A DNA stretch of 26,318 bases from an uncultured bacterium (GTDB lineage: Bacteria; Actinomycetota; Coriobacteriia; Coriobacteriales; Eggerthellaceae). Below the pieces are notes generated by a model. The model did no database searches. It worked only from the letters and a program-made list of their open reading frames with translations, and was not told the origin of the DNA. A program made the position numbers and the translations under genes. Positions 6,815-15,127 of the stretch are shown here, piece by piece. The stretch's first letter is position 1, and each line of letters begins with the position of its first letter. The stretch is from contig CAJMPP010000030.1 of assembly GCA_905215325.1 (NCBI GenBank), positions 1 to 26,318 of the forward strand, read 5' to 3'.

Positions 6815-8335
6815 TTACATGGAAACCGTTCCCGTGACCAGCAGGCCGATCGACACGATTGCCGCAATGAGGATGACGGCGGCAACCACGCGATCGAGCG
6901 TGTTCTCCAAGAACGGCTGGTTACGCTCCTTCTTGCCCTTGATATACAACAAGATGCCAGGAGCATACAGGATAGACATAAGCGTGACGCCGACGGCGCC
7001 GCTTGCCCACGCAAGGAACACGCTATAGATGACGCCGAGGACGGCGAACACGCGCCAAACGGGCACGGGAACGCCCAGCTTGCCCTTGAAGGAACCCGCC
7101 TCGGTGAACGCGACCTTGGCGAAATACGCAGCAGAAAGCAGGTACGGCAGCAAGATCATGCCGGCGGACAGCGCGTAGAAGAACTGGTACGTGCTCTCGG
7201 AGAACAGCATGATGACGAGGAACACCTCGATGATCAGGTTCGTGACGACCAGCGTGACGATAGGCGCGCCCTTCTTGTTCACGCGGGCGAACGCCTTCAC
7301 GAAACCGCCCTGGGCCGCCGCCTCGTAGGGGCACTCGGCGGAGAGCACGGTATAGCCGAGCATGGCGCCGACCAGGGATAGCACCACGCCGCCGTTGATG
7401 AGCGTAGCACCCCACGGTCCCACAGCACGCTCCATGACGCCGGCGAGCGCCGGGTTGGACAGCTCGGACAGCTCGGAGAGCGGCATGACGCCCATGGACA
7501 GGGTGGAGACCAGCAGGTAGATGGTGAGCACGCAGACGAAAGCGATGACGGTGGCCTTGCCCACGTCGCTGTCCTTCTTGGCGCGGCCGGAGATCGCCAC
7601 GGCGCCCTCGATGCCGAGGAACACCCAGATGGTGACCATCATGGTGCCGCTGACCTGCTCGAAGAACGACATGCCCTCCACAGAACCGTGCGCCATGTTC
7701 TCCATGAAGATGTTCACGTCGAACTTCTGGAAGAAGATGATGGCGGTGAGCGCGACGAAGATGGGGACGAACTTGCTGATGGTGATGATCAGGTTGACGC
7801 CCGCCGCCTCCTTCACGCCGCGGCTGACCAGGAACGCGTAGAACCAGATGATGCAGCTGGCCACGATGACGGAGGCCAGGTTGTTGCCCGTGCCGAAGAC
7901 GGGGAAGAAGTACGACAGGGCGCCGCACAGGAGCGCGGAGAAGCTGACGGTGCACAGGATAGCGGAGATCCAGTAGCCCCACGCGCTGTTGAAACCCAGA
8001 AAATCGCCGAAGCCGGCGGCAGCGTAGCTGTAGATGCCGCCCTTGAGCTGGGGCTTAAGGCGCGACAGCGCGAAAAACGTCATGACCAGGCACAGCACGC
8101 CCACGGCCGAGATGCCCCAGGCCGTCAGGATGGCGGCGCCGCTGGCACCATGGGCGGCCTGATCGCCGGACAACGTGAACACGCCGGCGCCGAGGATCAG
8201 CGTGATGACCGACGCTACTAGGCGGAAAATGCCCAGCTTGCCGTGGTGTTCCAGATCGTGCAGCGCGCCGGACCCGGTTGCCACCGTGCCGGAAGCGGCC
8301 ATAGAAGCGCCTGCCGCTTCGTTAGCGTTGTTCAT
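6815..8335 (-). CDS. Basic amino acid/polyamine antiporter, APC superfamily
   Basis: This is a 506-residue membrane protein with about 12-14 hydrophobic segments. The start is set at the ATG at 8335, where the minus strand has GACGAGGAGGG just ahead, rather than the in-frame start 16 codons upstream. Helix 1 holds SVITLILGAGVFTLSG, the APC substrate-site motif with an unwound Gly-rich stretch, and the segment GVKEAAGVNLIITISKFVPIFV is typical of the APA branch (ArcD, YdgI, LysP-like antiporters). Members exchange arginine for ornithine, lysine for cadaverine and similar pairs; which pair applies here is not visible. The N-terminal ~30 residues are Ala/Ser/Gly-rich and cytoplasmic. It may share a transcript with xpt and the permease, 45 bases downstream. 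Confidence 0.85.
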   Translation of the reverse strand: MNNANEAAGASMAASGTVATGSGALHDLEHHGKLGIFRLVASVITLILGAGVFTLSGDQAAHGASGAAILTAWGISAVGVLCLVMTFFALSRLKPQLKGGIYSYAAAGFGDFLGFNSAWGYWISAILCTVSFSALLCGALSYFFPVFGTGNNLASVIVASCIIWFYAFLVSRGVKEAAGVNLIITISKFVPIFVALTAIIFFQKFDVNIFMENMAHGSVEGMSFFEQVSGTMMVTIWVFLGIEGAVAISGRAKKDSDVGKATVIAFVCVLTIYLLVSTLSMGVMPLSELSELSNPALAGVMERAVGPWGATLINGGVVLSLVGAMLGYTVLSAECPYEAAAQGGFVKAFARVNKKGAPIVTLVVTNLIIEVFLVIMLFSESTYQFFYALSAGMILLPYLLSAAYFAKVAFTEAGSFKGKLGVPVPVWRVFAVLGVIYSVFLAWASGAVGVTLMSILYAPGILLYIKGKKERNQPFLENTLDRVVAAVILIAAIVSIGLLVTGTVSM

Positions 8336-8369
8336 CGAACCCTCCTCGTCAGAGTGAATAGTTCTCACC

Positions 8370-8398
8370 ACTATACCCCACACGAGGCTTTATAAAGG
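8370..8398 (-). promoter_or_regulatory. Candidate promoter of the amino acid antiporter gene
   Basis: On the minus strand TATAGT (8375-8370) is a good -10 box. CCTTTA (8398-8393) lies 17 bases upstream as a weak -35. This gives a leader of about 30 bases before the ATG. A short dyad GTGA-N7-TCAC at 8354-8368 overlaps the expected start point. AAATGAATAATGCTT at 8424-8438 resembles one half of an ARG box; both are only suggestive of amino-acid control. Confidence 0.5.
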
Positions 8399-8566
8399 AT
8401 TCGTATGGGATATTTTCCGATGCAAATGAATAATGCTTGGGGCGTATGCGCGTTTTTTACGTGGGGCGATTCGCGCGGCGAGACGCGCGCGAAGCCGGGC
8501 CGGGAGCGCAGGGCGGCGCGCCGAGGGCGCGGCAACCCGAAAAGACGAACGCCATGCGCTGAAATC

Positions 8567-8603
8567 GCTGCGGCCGGGGGGGGGAGCGTCCCCCGGCCGC
8601 AGC
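8567..8603 (-). terminator. Strong GC hairpin after the menE-menC gene
   Basis: A perfect 14-base-pair stem (GCTGCGGCCGGGGG at 8567-8580 with its complement at 8590-8603) with a 9-base loop lies 22 bases beyond the menE-menC stop. The T-tract is weak (GATTTC). Position and strength make it the likely end of the menaquinone transcript. The rest of 8399-8566 holds no gene that I can see. Confidence 0.65.
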
Positions 8604-8625
8604 AACGCCGCCGGGGCGGCGCCGG

Positions 8626-11475
8626 TTACTCGTAGGTTCGCTGGTCGATGAGCACGCGCGACAAGGCGGATCGATCGAGCGTGCAGCCCAGGCCGTGCTC
8701 GTGGCCTCGGCGTTCGAGCGTGACCATCCCGCGCTCCACCGTGTACGGCGGATCGGTGACGTCGACGTCGAAGTAGCGCGAGGTGGCGCCGATGTCGCCC
8801 GCGTCGACTACGCCGGGCAGCATCTGGAACGCCGCATGCATGCGCCGCGAGATGCCGGTGTCGTACATGCCGCCCATCCACACGCTCATGCCGCGCGCGT
8901 TCGCCATGCGCACGAACTGCAACGCAGGCTGGATGCCGCCGAATTTCCCGATCTTGAGCGCGTAGCACTTCAGCTCCTGGTGCTTGAGCGCCTTCGCCAG
9001 ATCGCTTGCGCGGAAGATGGACTCGTCCAAGCACACCGGCGTTTGGACCCGGCGCTGCAGCTGGGCCAGGCGCGCGAACAGGTCGTGCGGGCCGTTGGCC
9101 GGCGTGCGCCGCGGATCGAGGGGTTCCTCGATCCAGGCGATCCCCAGCGCGTCGAGGCCGCGCAGCACGTCAAGGTCGCGCTCGGTGAAGCTTTGGTTCG
9201 CATCCAGCGATATGACCAGGTCGGGGAACGCCTCGCGCACCGCCTGCACGCAAAACGGCGCCGTACCCGGCGTCACCTTCAGCTTCACGCGCGTGTACCC
9301 ATCGTCCACGCAGCGCCGCACGGCGGCCAGCGTTTCGGGCACCGAGCCCACGGGCACGGCAGCACCCGCCGGCGCCGATGCGGGCCGACCATCGTCAGGC
9401 GCCTGCCCGCCGATGAGCCTCCACAACGGCTGGCCGACGATCTTGCCGTACAGGTCCCACAGCGCCGGCTCGATGGCCCCGCGCGCCATGGGCAGCGCAT
9501 CGGCGCCCGGGCACGCCGCCAGCAGGCCGTCGGCCTCGGAGGGGTGCAAAAGCACCGTGTTCAGCACCAAGGGGATAAGCTGCTCCTCCAGGATGCGCAG
9601 GTCCTGGTCGAGCGTTTCGGGCAGATACCAGTCGGTGGGGAAGGCCGCGCACTCGCCAAGGCCCGTGCGACCAGCATGGTCCACCACTTCCACCAGCAGC
9701 GATTCGCGGAACGACAGCGTCCCCTTCGCCGTGGCGAACGGCTTGCGGAACGGCAGGCGGATGCGGTACAGGTTCACGCGCTTGACCTCGATGCGCTGGT
9801 CGTAGAGGCTGCGCAGGGCCGAGCGATCGACCTTGCCGATGCCCGTGCGCGGGAAGGCGTCCAGCACGAACAGGTGCTTCGGCTGGTATACGCGCGACAG
9901 TTGGGACGCCACGCTGTGAGCCGCCTCCTGAGCGAATATGCGGTCGGAAACGGTGCGGCCGCGCTGCCCCGCAACGCCCGGCGCGATGGAGGCGGACGCC
10001 GACCTGGGCAGGTCGAAGGCAGCATCGCGTTCGATGAAGCCGACCGGACGGCGGCCCCATTTCTCGTCGGGCGCGCCGAAGATGTACGCGTCGGCCACGC
10101 CGGGCACGCGCAGCAGCTTCTCACGGATCTCGGCGGGGTAGACGTTCTCCCCGCCCGAGACGAACATGTCGTCGGTGCGCTCCTTCACGTACAGCTTGCC
10201 GTCGGGCGCGATGGCCGCCGTGTCGCCCGTGAGGAAGAATCCATCGGCCGTGTAGGCGGCACGGGCGTTCAGATAGCCGGAGAACAACCCGGGGCCTCGC
10301 ACGGCAAGACGGCCGAACCCGTCGGGCCCGGCGTCCACGATGCGCGCCTCATAGCCGGGAAGCAGCTGCATGCCGCCCGTGAAACCGGGCAGCACCAGGG
10401 AGTTCGCGATGTTGCTGGATGTCTCGGTCATGCCATAGCTGGCGTACACGCGGGCGCGCGCGGCCAGAGCGCTGCCGAGCGTCTGCGCGTTCAACGGGCC
10501 CCCGCCCAACAGGATGCACACATAGCGGCGCAGCTGGTCGGCGTTCGGCGCCGTCAGCATGTCCTGCAGCATCTTGTCGACCACCGAGATATGGGTGGCG
10601 CCGCGACGGGCGGCGTCCGCCAGCACGCGGCGGGCATCGAAGCGCTCGTAGAGGATGAACGGGTTCGCGTTCAGGAAGCTGCGCACCACCATCTGCAGGC
10701 CGCCAACATGGTACAAGGGCAGCGCCACCTGCCACAGCCCCTCGCCGCGGCGGTTGAGCGAGGCATTCGAGACTGCCGCCGAGCCGCACAGGTTGTCCCA
10801 GGTCAGGGGCACGGCCTTCGAGCGGCCGGTGGTACCGGAGGTGAACATGACCACCGCAACGGCGCCGTGGTCGAACACGTGCGCGCCGCGTTCGGCGAAA
10901 TGGATGACGCTTTCCACCGCATCCTGGCGGGCGACGTCCTCGCGGCGGCGCGCCGCCGCCTGGCGGCCATGGCCCGCGCGACCGAGCGCGCGGGTGGTGC
11001 GGGCCTCGGCCGTGGCGATGTTGGTGCGCGCCGCGAACGTCGTGCGCTGCGCATGGCCGCGGCCGTGCGCAGCCGCCTCGGCAGTGCCGGTGGCCTCGTC
11101 CGCCACGGTTTGCAGCAGGCGTCCCGCGTTCGACGCATCGACGGTGTAGGCGACGTTCGCGGCACGGGAGCGCTGCAGGTCGAGCAGGCGCGCCTGCTTC
11201 TCGGCATCGGTCAGACGCGTGTTCATGGTGATGAGCGAGAACCCGCCGTAGGCGGCCGCGAGCAGCATGATGACGAATGCCGGGTTGTTCGGCAGGTCGA
11301 CCACCACGGCATCGCCCGGCTCGACGCCCCTTCGGCGCAACAGGCTGGCCAAGCCCGCCGCCATCATGCGGGTTTCCCTATACGAGAACGCTTCCACGTT
11401 CCCTTCCTTATCGACAAACGTGAAGCACGTGCGCTGCGGATTCTGCCGCACCATGCCTTCGAATACGCCGATCAT
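8626..11475 (-). CDS. menE-menC: MenE-MenC fusion: o-succinylbenzoate-CoA ligase and o-succinylbenzoate synthase
   Basis: This is one continuous 949-residue frame. Residues 1-560 are an adenylate-forming ligase: P-loop FTSGTTGRSK (211-220), YGMTETSS (347-354), LTGDTA (415-420), the hinge KERTDDMFVSGGENVYP (431-447) and the C-terminal catalytic lysine in PRTGIGKVD (542-550). Residues ~562-949 are an enolase-superfamily o-succinylbenzoate synthase: Lys731 and Lys733 (KLK), metal ligands Asp758 (LDAN), Glu783 or Glu784 (WIEEP) and Asp817 (CLDES), and Lys841 (KIGK). The chain therefore makes o-succinylbenzoate and activates it to the CoA ester, two successive menaquinone steps whose intermediate could pass between domains. 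Residues ~127-190 are an Arg/Ala/Thr-rich low-complexity insertion before the P-loop. The ATG at 11475 is 42 bases after the menB stop. Confidence 0.93.
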   Translation of the reverse strand: MIGVFEGMVRQNPQRTCFTFVDKEGNVEAFSYRETRMMAAGLASLLRRRGVEPGDAVVVDLPNNPAFVIMLLAAAYGGFSLITMNTRLTDAEKQARLLDLQRSRAANVAYTVDASNAGRLLQTVADEATGTAEAAAHGRGHAQRTTFAARTNIATAEARTTRALGRAGHGRQAAARRREDVARQDAVESVIHFAERGAHVFDHGAVAVVMFTSGTTGRSKAVPLTWDNLCGSAAVSNASLNRRGEGLWQVALPLYHVGGLQMVVRSFLNANPFILYERFDARRVLADAARRGATHISVVDKMLQDMLTAPNADQLRRYVCILLGGGPLNAQTLGSALAARARVYASYGMTETSSNIANSLVLPGFTGGMQLLPGYEARIVDAGPDGFGRLAVRGPGLFSGYLNARAAYTADGFFLTGDTAAIAPDGKLYVKERTDDMFVSGGENVYPAEIREKLLRVPGVADAYIFGAPDEKWGRRPVGFIERDAAFDLPRSASASIAPGVAGQRGRTVSDRIFAQEAAHSVASQLSRVYQPKHLFVLDAFPRTGIGKVDRSALRSLYDQRIEVKRVNLYRIRLPFRKPFATAKGTLSFRESLLVEVVDHAGRTGLGECAAFPTDWYLPETLDQDLRILEEQLIPLVLNTVLLHPSEADGLLAACPGADALPMARGAIEPALWDLYGKIVGQPLWRLIGGQAPDDGRPASAPAGAAVPVGSVPETLAAVRRCVDDGYTRVKLKVTPGTAPFCVQAVREAFPDLVISLDANQSFTERDLDVLRGLDALGIAWIEEPLDPRRTPANGPHDLFARLAQLQRRVQTPVCLDESIFRASDLAKALKHQELKCYALKIGKFGGIQPALQFVRMANARGMSVWMGGMYDTGISRRMHAAFQMLPGVVDAGDIGATSRYFDVDVTDPPYTVERGMVTLERRGHEHGLGCTLDRSALSRVLIDQRTYE

Positions 11476-11517
11476 GAGGGTTCTGCGCCTACCTTTACCT
11501 TGAACTGCTGAAACGAC

Positions 11518-12357
11518 TTACGGGAACTTCGGGTACTTGGAGAAGTCGGGCTTGCGCTTCTCTTTGAACGCGTCGCGACCCTCTTTCGCCTCGTCGGTGG
11601 TGTAGTACAGCAACGTGGCGTCGCCGGCGAACTGCTGCAGGCCGGCCAGACCGTCGGTGGCGGCGTTGAAGGACGCCTTCATGAAGCGCAGCGCCGTGGG
11701 GCTGAACTGCAGCATCTCGCGCGCCCACTGCACGGTCTCCTCCTCGAGCTGCTCGAAAGGCACCACCTTGTTGACCATGCCCATGTCGAGCGCCTCCTGC
11801 GCCGTGTACTGACGGCACAGGTACCAGATCTCGCGCGCCTTCTTCTGGCCGACCATGGCCGCCAGATAGCCCGCGCCGTAACCGGCGTCGAAACTGCCCA
11901 CCTTCGGGCCCGTCTGGCCGAACTTCGCCGTCTCCGCGGCGATGGACAGGTCGCACAGGATGTGCAGCACATGACCGCCGCCGATGGCGTAGCCGTTGAC
12001 CATTGCGATGACGGGCTTGGGCACCACGCGGATCAGGCGCTGCAGGTCGAGCACGTTCAGGCGGGGGATGTTGTCCTCGCCGACGTAGCCGCCGTTGCCG
12101 CGGATCTTCTGGTCGCCGCCGCTGCAGAACGCTTCGTCCTCGTGACGGCCGCCATGGTTGGCGCCCGTGAGGATGATGACGCCGACGGATGCGTCATCGC
12201 GCGCCACGGAGAACGCGTCGTACATCTCGTTCACCGTCAGGGGCGTGAAGGCGTTGCGTCTAGAAGGACGGTTGATGGTGATCTTCGCGATGCCCTCATA
12301 CGTTTCGTAGACGATCTCGCGGTATTGCTTTCCAGGTTGCCACTGGATGTCGCTCAT
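11518..12357 (-). CDS. menB: 1,4-Dihydroxy-2-naphthoyl-CoA synthase
   Basis: This 279-residue crotonase-fold enzyme closes the second ring of naphthoquinone from o-succinylbenzoyl-CoA. The match to MenB runs over the whole length: FCSGGDQ (78-83), NGYAIGGGHVLH with the oxyanion hole (121-132), FGQTGPKVGSFDAGYG (147-161) and KEKRKPDFSKYPKFP at the C terminus. Gln148-Thr149-Gly150 matches the bicarbonate-dependent type I enzymes of the Escherichia coli kind. The ATG at 12357 has GGAAGGAATC upstream. It is the first of a pair with menE-menC, separated by 42 bases. A separate promoter is likely because ~170 bases with a hairpin divide it from the HPt gene, but I cannot identify boxes with confidence. 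Confidence 0.97.
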   Translation of the reverse strand: MSDIQWQPGKQYREIVYETYEGIAKITINRPSRRNAFTPLTVNEMYDAFSVARDDASVGVIILTGANHGGRHEDEAFCSGGDQKIRGNGGYVGEDNIPRLNVLDLQRLIRVVPKPVIAMVNGYAIGGGHVLHILCDLSIAAETAKFGQTGPKVGSFDAGYGAGYLAAMVGQKKAREIWYLCRQYTAQEALDMGMVNKVVPFEQLEEETVQWAREMLQFSPTALRFMKASFNAATDGLAGLQQFAGDATLLYYTTDEAKEGRDAFKEKRKPDFSKYPKFP

Positions 12358-12450
12358 GTGATTCCTTCCGCTGCTACGCGAAAACGCAAGGGTTTGCGCG
12401 AAGTTTTACGTGTACGAAACAATGGTAGCGAATTCGCCCGACATAAGCAC

Positions 12451-12480
12451 GCTCCGCACGATATCCGCATCGTACGGAGC
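12451..12480. terminator. Inverted repeat between hpt and menB
   Basis: The arms GCTCCGCACGAT (12451-12462) and ATCGTACGGAGC (12469-12480) pair with one mismatch around a 6-base loop. It lies 48 bases beyond the stop of the minus-strand HPt gene and may terminate it. There is no T-tract, so an operator for menB is the alternative. Confidence 0.4.
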
Positions 12481-12527
12481 GTCTGAGCGGGCTCCCCATT
12501 TCTTGCGCGGCCAAGCGCCGTCGCTTG

Positions 12528-12884
12528 CTACAAGGCGGCGCGCAGGGCCTCGGCCGTCTTGCCGTACTCGGCCTCTACGGGTTCGAACAGCTCCTTCGCC
12601 CGCGTGAGGTCGGCAGGCTTGGCGCGCAGCTCCTCGGTCAGCGCGTTCGACAGCTCGTACAGGCCGGTGAATCCCATGTTCTGCGAGACGCCCTTCAACG
12701 TGTGCGAGGCGAGGAACGCGGCATCCGCGTTGCCGCTTCGAAGCGCTTCGCCCAGCTGCTCGAAACTGCCGTCCTCCAGGAACTTCTCGGCGAATCGCAC
12801 GATGAGATCCTCGCTGGTGAAACGGCGCAACACGTCGGTGAAGTCGGCGCCTATCTGGTTATATGCATCTTGGATCGCGCTCAT
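12528..12884 (-). CDS. Free-standing HPt phosphotransfer protein
   Basis: This small 118-residue, mostly helical protein has the HPt motif SHTLKGVSQNMGF (60-72), with His61 as the expected phospho-accepting residue in H-x-L-K-G. There is no kinase or receiver domain in the chain. HPt proteins pass phosphate between receiver domains of phosphorelays. The nearest receiver is the REC domain of the GGDEF-REC-HD-GYP protein encoded 86 bases upstream on the same strand, so pairing of the two is likely but inferred. The ATG at 12884 follows AAGGAAAGGCTAGGTAGG. No histidine kinase gene is present in the window. Confidence 0.88.
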   Translation of the reverse strand: MSAIQDAYNQIGADFTDVLRRFTSEDLIVRFAEKFLEDGSFEQLGEALRSGNADAAFLASHTLKGVSQNMGFTGLYELSNALTEELRAKPADLTRAKELFEPVEAEYGKTAEALRAAL

Positions 12885-12970
12885 GGCCTACCTAGCCTTT
12901 CCTTGTCGGCCTATTTTCATCATCGGGATGCCCCTCTTCAATCAGGCTCCCGTTCTTTCCCGCCCCCTCA

Positions 12971-14878
12971 TCATTCGATGAAATAGGGGGGGGGTGGATC
13001 TTGCTCGTCCTTCTCGGCGACGATGCGGTCCTGCAGATCGATAAGGCAGTCGATGAGCAGCGGGTTGAACGCGCCGCAATCACCGTTCAAGATCATGTGC
13101 ATGGCCTTCTCGTGCGAGAACGCCTTCTTGTACACGCGATCGCTGGTCAAGGCATCGTAGACGTCGACCAATGCCACGACCTGCGCCGATATGGGAATCT
13201 CCTCGCCCTTCAGCCCATCGGGATATCCGCTGCCGTCGTAGCGCTCATGATGCCAGCGGCAGATATCGCGCGCGGCGCGCACCAGGGAGCTGTCGAGGTA
13301 CTGCACCATGCCCTCCAGCATATCGGCGCCGATGGTGGTGTGGGTCTTCATGATCTCGAACTCCTCGGGCGTCAACCTGCCCGGCTTGTTCAAGATGTTG
13401 TCGGGGATAGATAGCTTCCCCAGGTCATGCAGTGTGGAGGCGGCGGCAATGGTGCTGCGATCGCTTGAGGTGATGTGGTAGCGGTCCGTTTTGCGCATCA
13501 GATGTTCCAGCATCATCTCGGTGAGCTTGCGCACGTGCTGCACGTGCGGCCCGCTTTCGCCGTTGCGCAGCTCCATGGCTCCGCCCATGATGTCGACGAG
13601 CATGCGGCTTTCGCGTTCGCGCTCGTAGAACTGCTGCGCGAGCATGGTGGAAAGGCGCCGTTGCTTGGTGTAAAGGCGCATGATGTTGCTGACGCGCTGG
13701 CGAACGATGCGCGAGTCGAAAGGGCGGCTGATGTAGTCGGAAGCGCCCAGCTCATAGGCGCGTAGCACCGAGTCGTCGGAATCTTCGCTCGAGATCATGA
13801 TGACGGGGATGTCGTCGATCCAGCCGTTGCGCGACATGCAGGAGAGCACGTCGAAACCGTCGGCGCCGGGCATGACGATGTCGAGCAGCACGATGGAGAT
13901 ACCGCTTCCGTGCTGTTCCAGGCACGCGATGCCCGCTTCGCCGCGATCCGCCTCGATGATCTCGTACTGATCCTTGAGCATCTCTCTCAGGATGACGCGG
14001 TTCATCTCGGAATCGTCCACCACCAGCAGCAACGGTTTGTGAAACTCGTAGGGATCGAGGTCGTCGGAATCGGTTATGACGAAGCTCTTGTGGCTCTTCG
14101 CCTTGTACATGAGGCCATCCGCCTGGCGCACCGCCTCCTCGACGGTGCGGCCTTCGGACAGCACGCCGCCGATGCTGACGGTAAGGTTGATGCTCTCGTA
14201 TCCGGGAACGGGCGTTTCGGCAAGCTTGTCTACCATATCGCGCAGCTTGCGCGCGAAAACTTCGGCGGAAATGCCGGGGATGACCAACACGAACTCGTCG
14301 CCGCCGTAACGTACGAGCATATCGCTGGACCGGATGCAGCTCCTGAGCACGCTCACGGCCGTTTTGATGGCGACATCGCCCGCATGATGGCCCAGCGTGT
14401 CGTTGACCAGCTTGAAATCGTCCAGATCCAAAACCGCCACGCCGGCGAACATGTGCTGATTGCGCAGGTTGTCCTCGTAGAAGCGCCGGTTGTATGCGCC
14501 CGACAGCGCATCGTGATAGAGCAGCTCCTCGGAAAGCATGCCGCTAGCAACCGCGTCGACGGGCTGAGCGCACATGAGCACGCCCGGCTTGCCATCGATG
14601 TTCACATACCGAGCCGATGTGCGATAAATCTGATCGCCCATGAGCACCCTATTCGTTCGGGATCCTCCATTGCGCAGAACATCCTTGCACACCCCGCGCA
14701 TGCAAACGCACGCGCCGCCGTACAGAAGGCAAGAATCATCTTCCTCTATGTCGCCTTCATTAAGGAAACGCACGACGGGATAAACGCCGAGCAAACGGCT
14801 GATCTCCGCATCGAGTTCGTCCCTCGACATGTCAGATAGCTGATCTTGTTGCTCGGTACCTTGCGTTTTGTCGTCCAT
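12971..14878 (-). CDS. GGDEF-REC-HD-GYP signalling protein with N-terminal cysteine cluster
   Basis: The protein has 635 residues. The ATG at 14878 (AGAGG upstream) is chosen because the longer frame adds an 84-residue Pro/Arg-rich tail that overlaps a good promoter. Residues 1-110 are a putative sensor region with Cys50, Cys57, Cys59 and Cys64 (C-x6-C-x-C-x4-C). Residues ~120-270 are a diguanylate cyclase domain with intact GGDEF (192-196) and inhibitory site RSSD (183-186). Residues ~283-400 are a receiver with Asp288/289, phospho-acceptor Asp333 and Ser363, but Arg385 in place of the usual Lys before Pro-Phe. Residues ~425-620 are an HD-GYP phosphodiesterase with His445, HD at 484-485, His513, HHERYDGSGYP at 543-553 and Asp572. 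The chain should be able both to make and to break cyclic-di-GMP. It lies between menH and menB, followed by the HPt gene. Confidence 0.9.
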   Translation of the reverse strand: MDDKTQGTEQQDQLSDMSRDELDAEISRLLGVYPVVRFLNEGDIEEDDSCLLYGGACVCMRGVCKDVLRNGGSRTNRVLMGDQIYRTSARYVNIDGKPGVLMCAQPVDAVASGMLSEELLYHDALSGAYNRRFYEDNLRNQHMFAGVAVLDLDDFKLVNDTLGHHAGDVAIKTAVSVLRSCIRSSDMLVRYGGDEFVLVIPGISAEVFARKLRDMVDKLAETPVPGYESINLTVSIGGVLSEGRTVEEAVRQADGLMYKAKSHKSFVITDSDDLDPYEFHKPLLLVVDDSEMNRVILREMLKDQYEIIEADRGEAGIACLEQHGSGISIVLLDIVMPGADGFDVLSCMSRNGWIDDIPVIMISSEDSDDSVLRAYELGASDYISRPFDSRIVRQRVSNIMRLYTKQRRLSTMLAQQFYERERESRMLVDIMGGAMELRNGESGPHVQHVRKLTEMMLEHLMRKTDRYHITSSDRSTIAAASTLHDLGKLSIPDNILNKPGRLTPEEFEIMKTHTTIGADMLEGMVQYLDSSLVRAARDICRWHHERYDGSGYPDGLKGEEIPISAQVVALVDVYDALTSDRVYKKAFSHEKAMHMILNGDCGAFNPLLIDCLIDLQDRIVAEKDEQDPPPPYFIE

Positions 14879-14941
14879 AGCCGGTGAGCCTCTGTTTCGA
14901 ATTGATTCGAGCTTGCGTGCGTACTGGTTTCCAATGAGAGC

Positions 14942-14967
14942 ATTGTAGCAAAGTCGCACCACGTCAA
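14942..14967 (-). promoter_or_regulatory. Extended -10 promoter of the GGDEF-REC-HD-GYP gene
   Basis: On the minus strand TGCTACAAT (14950-14942) is an extended -10 box. TTGACG (14967-14962) is a good -35 sequence but only 14 bases away, so the extended -10 probably does most of the work. This predicts a leader of ~57 bases before the ATG at 14878 and argues that the signalling genes have their own promoter. Confidence 0.6.
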
Positions 14968-15127
14968 GACGCTGATCGGCAATCCGCGGGAACACGGCAC
15001 GGGATGAAAAGAGAGAAACGGGCGCTTGCCGCAAGCACCTTGGAGCGAGGTTACGGCAAGGGCCTTCCAGGCCTTGAGAGGGGGCTGACGGATAAGGCCG
15101 CGGGGGTTCGCTGTCCGGCGGCGCGTT

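Noticed and set aside
8695..11511. 938-codon open frame on the plus strand opposite menE-menC
   Set aside because: It is the mirror of a real, motif-rich gene in G/C-rich DNA, is His/Arg/Gln/Ala-rich, and lacks a ribosome site or any known domain.
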